DNA from: Sporosarcina gallistercoris | GTDB taxonomy: Bacteria; Bacillota; Bacilli; Bacillales_A; Planococcaceae | Length of the DNA: 64,000 bases | NCBI RefSeq assembly: GCF_014836415.1 | Contig: NZ_JACSQY010000010.1 | Coordinates: 62,001 to 126,000, forward strand | Direction of reading: 5' to 3' | Shown here: piece after piece, positions 54,119 to 62,295 of the stretch | Layout of the letters: each line of letters opens with the position of its first letter | How positions within the stretch are numbered: the first letter of the stretch is position 1 | Program-made: the position numbers and the translations under genes | Notes under the pieces: model-generated | Told to the model about the DNA's origin: nothing | The model's input: only the letters and a program-made list of their open reading frames with translations | Databases searched by the model: none

Positions 54119-54711
54119 TCGCCCGCGTTATCCTTTTTGTCTTTCGCTCCTGTCCGGAACACTTTCGCGCTGCGGACGTATTCGTTATCCGAAACGTTTG
54201 CCCGCTTGTTGACAATACGCGCTGCAACGAATAAATAGTCCGAAAGACGGTTCAAATAGCGCTGAACCGTAGCTGGCACGTCTTCTTCATTCTTCATAAG
54301 TGTCACGGTGATCCGTTCTGCGCGGCGCGTGACTGTCCGGCAAATGTGAAGTGACGCAGCTGCATGTGTTCCGCCAGGCAGGATGAATTTCTCGAGTGGC
54401 GGCGCTTCTTCCATCAGCTCGTCAATGCGTTGTTCGAGCACTTCAATCGGCTCATCGGACAATTTGTAATGACGTTCTTTCATGACGTTCGCGAGATCTC
54501 CACCCCCGTCAAAGAGCTCGTTTTGCACCGCTTCAAGGTCGTCGAAAATATCCCGGCACGTTTCCGGATCGAGTTCCGCCATCGCTTTTCCGATGAATGA
54601 ATTCAATTCATCGATTGTGCCATATGCTTCAACGCGTAAGCTGTCTTTGTCCACCCGACCTCCGATTAAGCTCGTTTGACCTTTATCCCCTGTTTTTGTA
54701 TAGATTTTCAT
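54115..54711 (-). CDS. pduO: Cob(I)alamin adenosyltransferase, PduO type
   Basis: 198 residues, helical trimeric fold. KIYTKTGDKGQTSLIGG binds ATP; VEAYGTIDELNSFIG and RYLNRLSDYLFVAARIVN complete the active site. Attaches the 5'-deoxyadenosyl group to Co(I), producing the form needed by corrinoid salvage and by IcmF. Confidence 0.95.
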   Translation of the reverse strand: MKIYTKTGDKGQTSLIGGRVDKDSLRVEAYGTIDELNSFIGKAMAELDPETCRDIFDDLEAVQNELFDGGGDLANVMKERHYKLSDEPIEVLEQRIDELMEEAPPLEKFILPGGTHAAASLHICRTVTRRAERITVTLMKNEEDVPATVQRYLNRLSDYLFVAARIVNKRANVSDNEYVRSAKVFRTGAKDKKDNAGE

Positions 54712-54725
54712 AGGTTATCTCCCCT

Positions 54726-55118
54726 TCACTTCAATTTTTGCGGGATCCCGTACCAGACCCGAGTGACCTCAATAGCCACTTTCATTAAATGCTGATTCAA
54801 CCTTCCACATGCATCACGAAGTGCCCGTTCTTGCGCATCCATCGGCACGATTCCTCTACCGATATCCGTTATGATGAGCGTGATACTTTTTCCTGCTAAA
54901 GCATTGAGGAACTCACGGATCGCTTTCTCCTCATCTTCCAGACGCGTTGCCATCCACTGTTCAACGCTGCATATGACAGCGGGTTGTTCAGCAGACAGCT
55001 CGCTCAACTCCCTCAAGACAAGCGGCTTTTCATCCCCGAACCATCTGGCCTCCGAAGACATCATTTCCCGGACGAATTTCCGTTTTCCGTTAGCCGCTCC
55101 ACCGATAACGATGTGCAT
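54726..55118 (-). CDS. CobU-like protein with degenerate N-terminal half
   Basis: 130 residues, against about 180 for CobU. The P-loop reads GGAANGKRK, lacking the Ser/Thr of GxxRSGKS, and the region with the guanylylated His (RHxxxRP) is missing. The C-terminal half is well kept: ITDIGRGIVPMDAQERALRD and GRLNQHLMKVAIEVTRVWYG, matching the end of normal CobU. The fused CobU at 57230-58888 shows the opposite pattern. GGAGGG precedes the ATG, which lies 58 bp inside cobC. Confidence 0.7.
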   Translation of the reverse strand: MHIVIGGAANGKRKFVREMMSSEARWFGDEKPLVLRELSELSAEQPAVICSVEQWMATRLEDEEKAIREFLNALAGKSITLIITDIGRGIVPMDAQERALRDACGRLNQHLMKVAIEVTRVWYGIPQKLK

Positions 55119-55657
55119 CGCTGTCCCTCCTTCCACTGTCCCTCTGTCTTCCAATGAAACCGGTAAACAACTCCATGCGGGACTTCCCATGACCAGAAAT
55201 CACGTGGTTCCGGTGCGAATCGTTCGAGCAGCAACCGAATCGGACCGCCATGGGTAACGAGGCGCGCACCCGGAGGTAAATGTTGAAACGCTTCCACTAC
55301 ACGTGCTTCTACTTGTCGCAACGATTCGCCCCCAGAAGGTGCTAACGCCGTCGGATCCTCCACCCAACTCCGGTAATGTGAATACCTTTCAAGTTGTGTG
55401 TACGTTTTCCCTTCAAATTCGCCAAAATTACATTCCCGGAAACGGGGGTCGGACTGATAGGTTGCGTTCGGAAACAGCAATGCTGCAGTTTGTCTCGTCC
55501 TTAGTAAATCACTGCCGTATACTTCAGTACACTCAGTATCGTAAGGCTCTAAAGCAGTCGGCACAATCGGTTCGTCCGTCCACCCGATGTATTGCCGTTT
55601 TCCATTACCGATTGTCGGCAAATGACGGATTACAATGAACTCAACACCGCAAACCAT
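55061..55657 (-). CDS. cobC: Alpha-ribazole phosphatase CobC-like (histidine phosphatase)
   Basis: 198 residues. Phosphatase motif FIVIRHLPTIGNG: the usual RHGxT reads RHLPT, with catalytic His kept. SDLLRTRQTAALLFP, ECNFGEFEGKTYTQLE and LVTHGGPIRLLLE complete the family pattern. Removes the 5'-phosphate from alpha-ribazole-P or adenosylcobalamin-5'-P. Overlaps cobS by 28 bp and the CobU-like gene by 58 bp. Confidence 0.88.
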   Translation of the reverse strand: MVCGVEFIVIRHLPTIGNGKRQYIGWTDEPIVPTALEPYDTECTEVYGSDLLRTRQTAALLFPNATYQSDPRFRECNFGEFEGKTYTQLERYSHYRSWVEDPTALAPSGGESLRQVEARVVEAFQHLPPGARLVTHGGPIRLLLERFAPEPRDFWSWEVPHGVVYRFHWKTEGQWKEGQRCTSLSVERLTENGNSSGK

Positions 55658-56391
55658 AGCACGACCTCCATTCCTTCGATGAACGCACCGCTTAAATCAC
55701 CTGTGACGCCTCCAAAGTTACGAACGGTCCACGATCGATACAGCAGAAGTGAAACACCGATTAGACCCGCCATGACAATCGGCAGAATGGCTGTTTCCAA
55801 AACTTTTCCCATAGCGATCATCCCGACACTGATGCATACAATCGTCCAAACAATGAGCGGCTTGCGATTCAGTTTTTCTAGAAAGAAAACCGCCATGCCG
55901 CTTGTTTTTGCAGGCTTGGTCGAGACAAAGTAAAGCACCATGGCGCCCCGGGCAAGAAATGGAACTGCGACGAGGACGTAAACGCTTGCTTGACCCGTTG
56001 CAATCAATTCTTGCAGCAGTGCAAATTTCAATAGGATGAACACTATGAGCCCAAGCGTACCGAATGCGCCGATTCTCGGATCTGCAAGAATTTCATGTCG
56101 GCGCTTCTGATCCCGAAAAGAAAAATAGGCGTCGCTCGTGTCAGCGACTCCGTCCAAATGCAAGCCGCCAGTTAAGGCGATTCCGACAACTAGTGTTAGG
56201 ACGCTTGCGAGAATAGACCCGAATCCGAGCCACTCACTTAGTAAAATACTCGCAGTCATTGCAAGTCCGACCAGCGCACCGACAAATGGCAGCGCACCAT
56301 ACATCGCCGTGATGTGACGGCGTTCCATCGGCAATTCTTTTCGGACGGGGATGCTTGTGAAAAACTGGAGTGCCAGTAGAATTCCGTTCAT
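55630..56391 (-). CDS. cobS: Adenosylcobinamide-GDP ribazoletransferase CobS
   Basis: 253 residues, polytopic membrane protein. LQFFTSIPV at the N-terminus and ALTGGLHLDGVADTSDAYF, the Asp-rich active site, then RIGAFGTLGLI. Joins AdoCbi-GDP with alpha-ribazole (phosphate). Overlaps the CobQ fragment gene by 4 bp. Confidence 0.95.
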   Translation of the reverse strand: MNGILLALQFFTSIPVRKELPMERRHITAMYGALPFVGALVGLAMTASILLSEWLGFGSILASVLTLVVGIALTGGLHLDGVADTSDAYFSFRDQKRRHEILADPRIGAFGTLGLIVFILLKFALLQELIATGQASVYVLVAVPFLARGAMVLYFVSTKPAKTSGMAVFFLEKLNRKPLIVWTIVCISVGMIAMGKVLETAILPIVMAGLIGVSLLLYRSWTVRNFGGVTGDLSGAFIEGMEVVLWFAVLSSL

Positions 56392-57233
56392 CTGCTCGCC
56401 CCTTCCACTCCGATAATCCCTTTCAGTAATGGCCAGTTGATATGCTGAAGAACGTGCTCAGACCATTCTTCATACGGATCCGTCCCGCTTGGTGCTTGTG
56501 TTTCTGGTGTTTCGGGTTTCTCGGTGTCTTCCTCTGCAATTCCGTGGTTAGCTTTGTATGGCAGCACTCCTGCAACCGGAATGCCTGTATAGGATTCTAT
56601 GAATTCAATGCCCTCTTGGAATCCCGCGGAATCCCCTTTGAATTTATTGATAACAATCGCTTTCACCCGATTTCGTTCGGATGGCTGCAGCAATTCAAGC
56701 GTGCCGACTATTGATGCAAAAACGCCACCTCGATCGATATCCGCTACGAGTAAGACCGGTACGTCCGCCAGTTCAGCAACTCGCATGTTCACTATGTCCC
56801 TTGCGCGTAAATTCATCTCCACTGGACTTCCGGCCCCTTCGATGACAAGCGCGTCGAAAGAGGTGCTTAAGGAATCGAGTGACTGTTCAATCGCTTGGAT
56901 CGCCCGTTCGTAATACACGTCACGGTAAGCCATGCCGCTCGCCGGCTCGAGTGGCTGTCCACAAAAGGTGCCTTTCAGTGTTCCGTCCGCTCCCGGCTGC
57001 AAAATGATTGGGTTCATGTCCGCAGTCGGTTGTGTCCGGGCTGCTTCTGCTTGGATGAATTGTGCGCGGCTGATTGGTGTTCCGTCCACAGCATATTCCA
57101 TATAGGGTGATAAATTCTGGGATTTGAATGGCGCAACGCGGATGCCATCATTCGCAAGCAAGCGGCAAAGCGCTGTACAGACGAGGCTTTTGCCTACGTC
57201 TGACGCGGTTCCCATGACCATGATTCCGTTCAT
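56388..57233 (-). CDS. cobQ: CobQ-like protein lacking the glutaminase domain
   Basis: 281 residues; full cobyric acid synthases have about 500. The N-terminal ATPase domain is complete: MVMGTASDVGKSLVCTAL, APFKSQNLSPYME, RAQFIQAEAA, ALVIEGAGSPVEMNLR, ADIDRGGVFASIVGTLELL, VINKFKGDSAGF, GIPVAGVLPY. The GATase_3 domain that should follow is missing; only a Glu/Pro-rich linker and a helical tail (DPYEEWSEHVLQHINWPLLK) remain, resembling the C-terminal end of normal CobQ. Frames before and after are in order, so this looks like a real internal deletion. 4-bp overlaps on both sides. Confidence 0.85.
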   Translation of the reverse strand: MNGIMVMGTASDVGKSLVCTALCRLLANDGIRVAPFKSQNLSPYMEYAVDGTPISRAQFIQAEAARTQPTADMNPIILQPGADGTLKGTFCGQPLEPASGMAYRDVYYERAIQAIEQSLDSLSTSFDALVIEGAGSPVEMNLRARDIVNMRVAELADVPVLLVADIDRGGVFASIVGTLELLQPSERNRVKAIVINKFKGDSAGFQEGIEFIESYTGIPVAGVLPYKANHGIAEEDTEKPETPETQAPSGTDPYEEWSEHVLQHINWPLLKGIIGVEGASR

Positions 57234-58888
57234 CCGTGCATCCTCCTTTGCTTATGGACAATCGGTAATCCACTATCCATTTCAATCGCGGCATCCGCTT
57301 TCTCAACAATTGCTTGGTGCAATGCGCCCAGTATTTGTGTATACGTTCGCGTGATTTCCTCGGTCTTTGGAGATTCATCAAACACTTCGTTGGATACAAT
57401 GACAAGTTGGTTCGTCTGATTTTGAATACGGTCGATTGTCTCGAGCAACGTAGCGACTTTTCGTTCCATGCATTCATGCTTCAAAATACAGGGCTCACCG
57501 GATTCCCAACCTTCAAACGCTTCGTTTCCAAGCCATGTTGTTACGCAGTCCCATAGGACATGGTCGTCAGGCTGCAAGTTAGGCAGCACATTCTCAAGAT
57601 GCGTGGGCTGCTCAATCGTTGTCCAGCCATCATCCGCTCGATCGGCTCGATGGCGTGCAATCCGCTCTGCCATTTCTTCGTCGGTTGCGGTGCCGGATGC
57701 GATATATACGAGCCGACCTCCTGTTTTTGCTGCTTCCGTTCGAACAAGCTGTTCTGCATAAGCACTTTTCCCGCTTCTCACTCCTCCGCTTATGAAAGTG
57801 AGCGTACTTCGGGTTTCATTCAAAATAGGGGTCAGTGCGGTCCGTAGGGTCTCCATGTCGCAGGCGGACTTCAACCCAATGCGGAGCCAACGACCATCGA
57901 GCCCTTTGAAGTTTTCGGTATGGCGGACGACGATGCCTTGCTTCAGCAACTCGGTGAACACTTCATTGGCAGGAAGATGTGCAGGCGGTTGGAATAGGAG
58001 GTAATTCGCTGCAGAATCAATGACTTTACATTGGTATGACGCTAAAAAGGCTGTCATCTTCAAGCGTTCCTCGGCTGCTTGCCTAATGGCACGTTCGCGA
58101 TAATCTGCCTGCTGCAGACAAATCGTACCGAGCTGTGCCGCGATTGCATTGATATTCCAATGAGGTGCTATTCGGCTGATGTTTTCAATACGGTCGGGAT
58201 GCGCAACCGCATACCCGAGCCGGATGCCTGGAATGGCGTACAATTTCGTCATCGAGCGGATAACGATCACATTCGGGTAGTTCCCAATTTCGGGAATGAA
58301 CGATAAGGTTTCATCGACCCAATCCATGAACGCTTCGTCCAAAACGACATCACAGGAAAAAGCAATCGCATGTTGAATGAGCGCGATTAAGTCTGTTCGG
58401 CTTGGTAAAACCCCCGTCGGATTGTTAGGTGTGCATATGTATAGGACGTCCGCGGTCCTGATAGCTGTTTTGAGTTCGTCGATAGGTAAAGTGAAGCCGT
58501 CTTCTTCGTGCGCTTGGATGTGTGTAATGTGCGCCCCAGCTGCGGTTAATGTCGCTTCGTATTCGGAGAACGTCGGGTGGATAAGAATTGCCCGCTTTCC
58601 ACGGTATCGATCGGCGACGAGTGATAGGAGTTCAGCCGCTCCATTTCCGAGAACGAGTTGGGAGACATCGATGCCGTGAAACTTTGCGACAGCTGTGCGG
58701 AATGGTTCTCCGTTCGGATCTGGATAGCGTGCAATTTCTGGCAGAAGTTCGCTCCATCCTGTCTGGATTGCTGCAGGCGGACCTGCTGGATTGCAGTTTT
58801 CACTGAAATCGAGCACGTGCGCCGGCTGTTTCAGATTCAGTGTTTCGTATAGTTTGTGCGGGTTCGCGCCATGGTTAGGCAGTGGCAT
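57230..58888 (-). CDS. cobD: CobD-CobU fusion (Thr-P decarboxylase and AdoCbi kinase)
   Basis: 552 residues. 1-355: PLP aminotransferase-fold threonine-O-3-phosphate decarboxylase (DFSENCNPAGPP, NGAAELLSLVADRY, CTPNNPTGVLPS, PLP Lys in RSMTKLYAIPGIRLGY), giving aminopropanol phosphate. 360-552: CobU domain with intact P-loop GGVRSGKS (368-375) and IARHRADRADDGW with the guanylyl-accepting His413. Its C-terminal end has VSNEVFDESPKT where CobU normally has VSNEVGxGIVP, and lacks the GRLNQ motif. Start ATG behind GGAGGG. Confidence 0.9.
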   Translation of the reverse strand: MPLPNHGANPHKLYETLNLKQPAHVLDFSENCNPAGPPAAIQTGWSELLPEIARYPDPNGEPFRTAVAKFHGIDVSQLVLGNGAAELLSLVADRYRGKRAILIHPTFSEYEATLTAAGAHITHIQAHEEDGFTLPIDELKTAIRTADVLYICTPNNPTGVLPSRTDLIALIQHAIAFSCDVVLDEAFMDWVDETLSFIPEIGNYPNVIVIRSMTKLYAIPGIRLGYAVAHPDRIENISRIAPHWNINAIAAQLGTICLQQADYRERAIRQAAEERLKMTAFLASYQCKVIDSAANYLLFQPPAHLPANEVFTELLKQGIVVRHTENFKGLDGRWLRIGLKSACDMETLRTALTPILNETRSTLTFISGGVRSGKSAYAEQLVRTEAAKTGGRLVYIASGTATDEEMAERIARHRADRADDGWTTIEQPTHLENVLPNLQPDDHVLWDCVTTWLGNEAFEGWESGEPCILKHECMERKVATLLETIDRIQNQTNQLVIVSNEVFDESPKTEEITRTYTQILGALHQAIVEKADAAIEMDSGLPIVHKQRRMHG

Positions 58889-59843
58889 AGATGATCCCTC
58901 CGATGATGATGCCGAGCACCCAAACACCGGATGCCGCGCGGTTTAGTTGGACAAGTGTTTGATTGATATGGATGCCGGTCAGTTTTTTTAAGTTCGGACC
59001 GAATTCCGGACGATGGGACGTGACCCCGTTGTATGTATTCGTGCCGCCAAGCTGAACGCCGAGTTGCCATGCGGTTGCGGCTTCCAGATAGCCGCTGTTC
59101 GGGCTCGGGTGCTTCTTGGCATCCGTTCGCCAGCCTTCAAATCTCTTGCGGAGTGGAATGCCACCTTCATTTGGCGAAAGGACGAGGATCAGAAAGCCGG
59201 TTATTCTGGATGGAATGAAGTTCAGAACGTCGTCAGCACGAGCAGATGCCGTTCCGAATTCGCGATAGCGATCGTCTTTGTAGCCGACCATGGAGTCCAA
59301 TGTGTTCACCGATTTATACAACCACAGCCCAGGTGCACCGAGTAGAAATGAGAAGAAAAGGGGTGCCGTGACGCCGTCGGAGATATTTTCAGAGACCGTT
59401 TCTACGACGCCTCTCGTGACTTCGGATTCACTCAACGTGTCTGTATCTCTCCCTACAATCCAAGACAATTTTTTGCGGGCTTCTTTCATGTCACCTGCTG
59501 CAAGCGGTCTCGAGACGTCAAGTGCTGCAATGCGCAAACTTTTTTGTGCGAGCCCGATGGAGATGAAGACACTTTCCACCGCGATTCCGATAACGGGATG
59601 CCACCAGTAGGCTGCGACAGTGAAGATGGCAACGAGTAAGAACGTCGGCAGGACGATAAGGACTAGCAAGAGAGCCCCTTTTGCAGTGCGACGACTTCCG
59701 TTATTCAGAAAATTTGTGAGTTTTGTAATATACGTTCCGAGCCATCGGACAGGGTGCGGCCAGTTTGGCGGATCGCCGATAATCCGATCCAGATAGAATC
59801 CGAGTGTAACCGCGAGTAGATGCGCTAGGATCAGTCCTTCCAT
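58875..59843 (-). CDS. cbiB: Adenosylcobinamide-phosphate synthase CbiB
   Basis: 322 residues, membrane protein. FYLDRIIGDPPNWPHPVRWLG near the N-terminus, VVETVSENISDGVTAPLFF and PNSGYLEAATAWQLGVQLGG are the CbiB signatures. Couples cobyric acid with aminopropanol phosphate from CobD. Overlaps its neighbours by 14 and 13 bp. Start behind GGAGG. Confidence 0.95.
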   Translation of the reverse strand: MEGLILAHLLAVTLGFYLDRIIGDPPNWPHPVRWLGTYITKLTNFLNNGSRRTAKGALLLVLIVLPTFLLVAIFTVAAYWWHPVIGIAVESVFISIGLAQKSLRIAALDVSRPLAAGDMKEARKKLSWIVGRDTDTLSESEVTRGVVETVSENISDGVTAPLFFSFLLGAPGLWLYKSVNTLDSMVGYKDDRYREFGTASARADDVLNFIPSRITGFLILVLSPNEGGIPLRKRFEGWRTDAKKHPSPNSGYLEAATAWQLGVQLGGTNTYNGVTSHRPEFGPNLKKLTGIHINQTLVQLNRAASGVWVLGIIIGGIIYATA

Positions 59844-61300
59844 CCTTTCGCCTCCTTGTACGTCTTGATGGCGCGGATTGTACATTCATAGACACCCGTC
59901 CCGATCAATTTCCCAAGCGGAGTGATGGGCCCTGCATATGGGAGTTCTTTTCCCGTTTGCGTTGCTGCGACGAGGAGACTATCCGTTGAGGTTCCTGTTG
60001 CTTGTGTTCCAGTTAACGGATCGAGCACGTTTTCCGTCTGAAGCGCGCGTGTTTTCGCTTCAGTTGCGGTGATCATCGCTTGGATGAACGCCTCATCGGA
60101 AAGTCGCCCGTTGACGATGATCCACGTGTTTATCGTACCGACACGTATGTCCCTTTCACGCGCTTTTGAGACGTCGACTGCATTGCCGACGCCTGCTGTG
60201 ACAGCGATGACGATGGACACTCCTTCATCCGCAAAACTTTCAATTTCAGCATGGAGTGTTTGCACAGCTGTCATCATACCGACTGTATCAGTAAGATGAT
60301 GACCCCGTTTTTCAAGGTAGTCTTCCATTTCCGTTTTCACATCATCACAATCATAAGTTGCGTCGACATGACGGTTTACGAATGTAGTGTACCAGCCCGT
60401 CCCTGGATTATGGACAGCGGATGAAACCGTTTTGAGCGACTGCGGTGCTTGGAATAGTACACTGTCTGGGGTGACGGTGAACTGGGTTTCATCCACAATA
60501 TAAGACTCTCGGGTTTTACCGTTCATAGCCGGCAGCAACGTCATTTGTGGCTTTGGCAATTCCGGATGGGCTTGTGTTTTGACCGCAGCATTGTAAACAG
60601 ATTGAATAATCGGCTCCCTTACAACGTCTTGCGGCAAACCGATTTTCGCGATTTCACCGTGTTCCATGAGTAATAACCGGTCGCAATAGAGCGCAGCCAA
60701 GTTGACGTCATGGAACACGGAAACGACGGTTTTGCCTTCGTCGACTGCAAGACTTCGAACTGTGTCCAGCAATTGCTGCTGGTAGGCGATATCGAGATGA
60801 TTCGTGGGTTCATCCAACAACAGAAGCGGGGCTTGCTGGGCTAGGGCTTGCGCGACAAATACGCGCTGCTGCTCTCCGCCGGATAACGATTCGATGAGGG
60901 TGTTTGCGTAGCGTGCGACCCCTGTCCGTTCCATTGCGTGGTTCACGGCCGCTTCGTCTTCTGCGCTCCACGAGGAGAAAAGCCCCGTTTGGTACGGATA
61001 GCGCCCGAGTTCGACGGTTGCTCGGACAGTATGCGAAAACGCATGGGCGTGCATTTGCGGAAGTACTGCCACGTTGCGCGCAAACGCTTTCGGCGAATAA
61101 TTGCCTGCTGGTTTATCCGCGATTTCAACGCTTCCTGCTTGTTTCGGCAAGATACCTGAAATCATTTTGAGAAGTGTCGACTTCCCGCTGCCGTTCGGGC
61201 CTAGGATGCCAAGTATTTCCCCAGGTTGTACGTCGAATGACACGTTTTTCACGATCGGTTCTTTGCCATACCCACCTGTTAAACCTTGTACATGCAACAT
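59831..61300 (-). CDS. btuD: BtuD-CbiZ fusion (ABC ATPase and AdoCbi amidohydrolase)
   Basis: 489 residues. 1-240: ABC ATPase with GPNGSGKST (34-42), signature LSGGEQQR (139-146) and LLLLDEPTNHLD. 265-489: CbiZ domain (VTAGVGNAVDVSKA, GTINTWIIVNGRLSDEAF, DPLTGTQATGTSTDS, YAGPITPLGKLIG), which cuts the aminopropanol off cobinamide so that cobyric acid can re-enter synthesis. Importer energy unit and first salvage enzyme are in one chain. Confidence 0.93.
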   Translation of the reverse strand: MLHVQGLTGGYGKEPIVKNVSFDVQPGEILGILGPNGSGKSTLLKMISGILPKQAGSVEIADKPAGNYSPKAFARNVAVLPQMHAHAFSHTVRATVELGRYPYQTGLFSSWSAEDEAAVNHAMERTGVARYANTLIESLSGGEQQRVFVAQALAQQAPLLLLDEPTNHLDIAYQQQLLDTVRSLAVDEGKTVVSVFHDVNLAALYCDRLLLMEHGEIAKIGLPQDVVREPIIQSVYNAAVKTQAHPELPKPQMTLLPAMNGKTRESYIVDETQFTVTPDSVLFQAPQSLKTVSSAVHNPGTGWYTTFVNRHVDATYDCDDVKTEMEDYLEKRGHHLTDTVGMMTAVQTLHAEIESFADEGVSIVIAVTAGVGNAVDVSKARERDIRVGTINTWIIVNGRLSDEAFIQAMITATEAKTRALQTENVLDPLTGTQATGTSTDSLLVAATQTGKELPYAGPITPLGKLIGTGVYECTIRAIKTYKEAKGWKD

Positions 61301-62295
61301 TACGCAGCCCCCCCTTTCCGTTGTCGATAAAAGATGAATGCAAATACTGGTGCGCCGATGAATGCGGTGATGACACCTACGGGCAGCTCTGTCGGCGAAA
61401 TGATCGTGCGCGCAATGAGGTCACAGATGATGAGCAGCGTCGCCCCATTCATGAACGATAGTGTAAGTAGATGACGATGGTCCGCTCCCCAAAGCAGGCG
61501 CGTCATATGGGGGACGACAAGTCCGACGAAACCGATTGTTCCGGAAACGGATACGGCTGCACCTGTTAAGATCGAGCCTCCGATTAAGATGACGAGTTTC
61601 CGGCGTTTCACGTCTACACCTAAGTGTTTCGCCCTGTCTTCTCCGAATAGCATCGCGTTCAGTTCCCTCCGGTTCATCCACAAAAGAAACGAACCGATGA
61701 TTGTGAATGGGAGAATCATATGGATGTAATTCCAGCCACGCATCGAAACGCTTCCTAGGAGCCAACCGATGATTTGACGGAGCTCTTCACCTGTAAGCGC
61801 AATCATTAGTGACAGTACGGAGCCGAGGAATGAGCCGAAAATGATTCCTGTTAAGATGATCGTTTCCATGTTGAGACCACGGTCGACGAGCTTCGCAAAG
61901 CTGAGGACAAGAAACATTGTGATTGCGGCACCGGCCATACTGAAAACAGGGAGCGTGTAGAGACCGAGAACGGGAATACTAATGCCGAAAAAGAGCGTCA
62001 TCACAGCACCTACAGAGGCGCCGGATGACACTCCGAGGGTGTAGGGATCTGCAAGTGGATTTTTAAGCAGCCCTTGGAATGCAGCACCCGCAATGGCGAG
62101 CGACGCACCAACGAGTCCCGCCAGGATAACACGCGGCATTCTGATTTTCCATAGAATATTGGTCGCAGTCGTGTCCGCCCCTTGGTTCCAAAGTGTGCTG
62201 ATCGGCACGTGGACAGATCCGATGGATACACCGAGGCCAACTGCCGTCACAAGAACGGCAGCTGAAACGATGTAGGCAATCAGTGGTTTTCTCAC
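61300..62295 (-). CDS. btuC: Cobalamin ABC transporter permease BtuC
   Basis: 331 residues of the FecCD/BtuC family, about ten membrane helices. RMPRVILAGLVGASLAIAGA and FQGLLKNPLADPYTLGVSSG are diagnostic; GFVGLVVPHMTRLLWGADHR contains the ATPase-coupling helices. Overlaps btuD by one base and btuF by 4. Confidence 0.94.
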   Translation of the reverse strand: MRKPLIAYIVSAAVLVTAVGLGVSIGSVHVPISTLWNQGADTTATNILWKIRMPRVILAGLVGASLAIAGAAFQGLLKNPLADPYTLGVSSGASVGAVMTLFFGISIPVLGLYTLPVFSMAGAAITMFLVLSFAKLVDRGLNMETIILTGIIFGSFLGSVLSLMIALTGEELRQIIGWLLGSVSMRGWNYIHMILPFTIIGSFLLWMNRRELNAMLFGEDRAKHLGVDVKRRKLVILIGGSILTGAAVSVSGTIGFVGLVVPHMTRLLWGADHRHLLTLSFMNGATLLIICDLIARTIISPTELPVGVITAFIGAPVFAFIFYRQRKGGAA

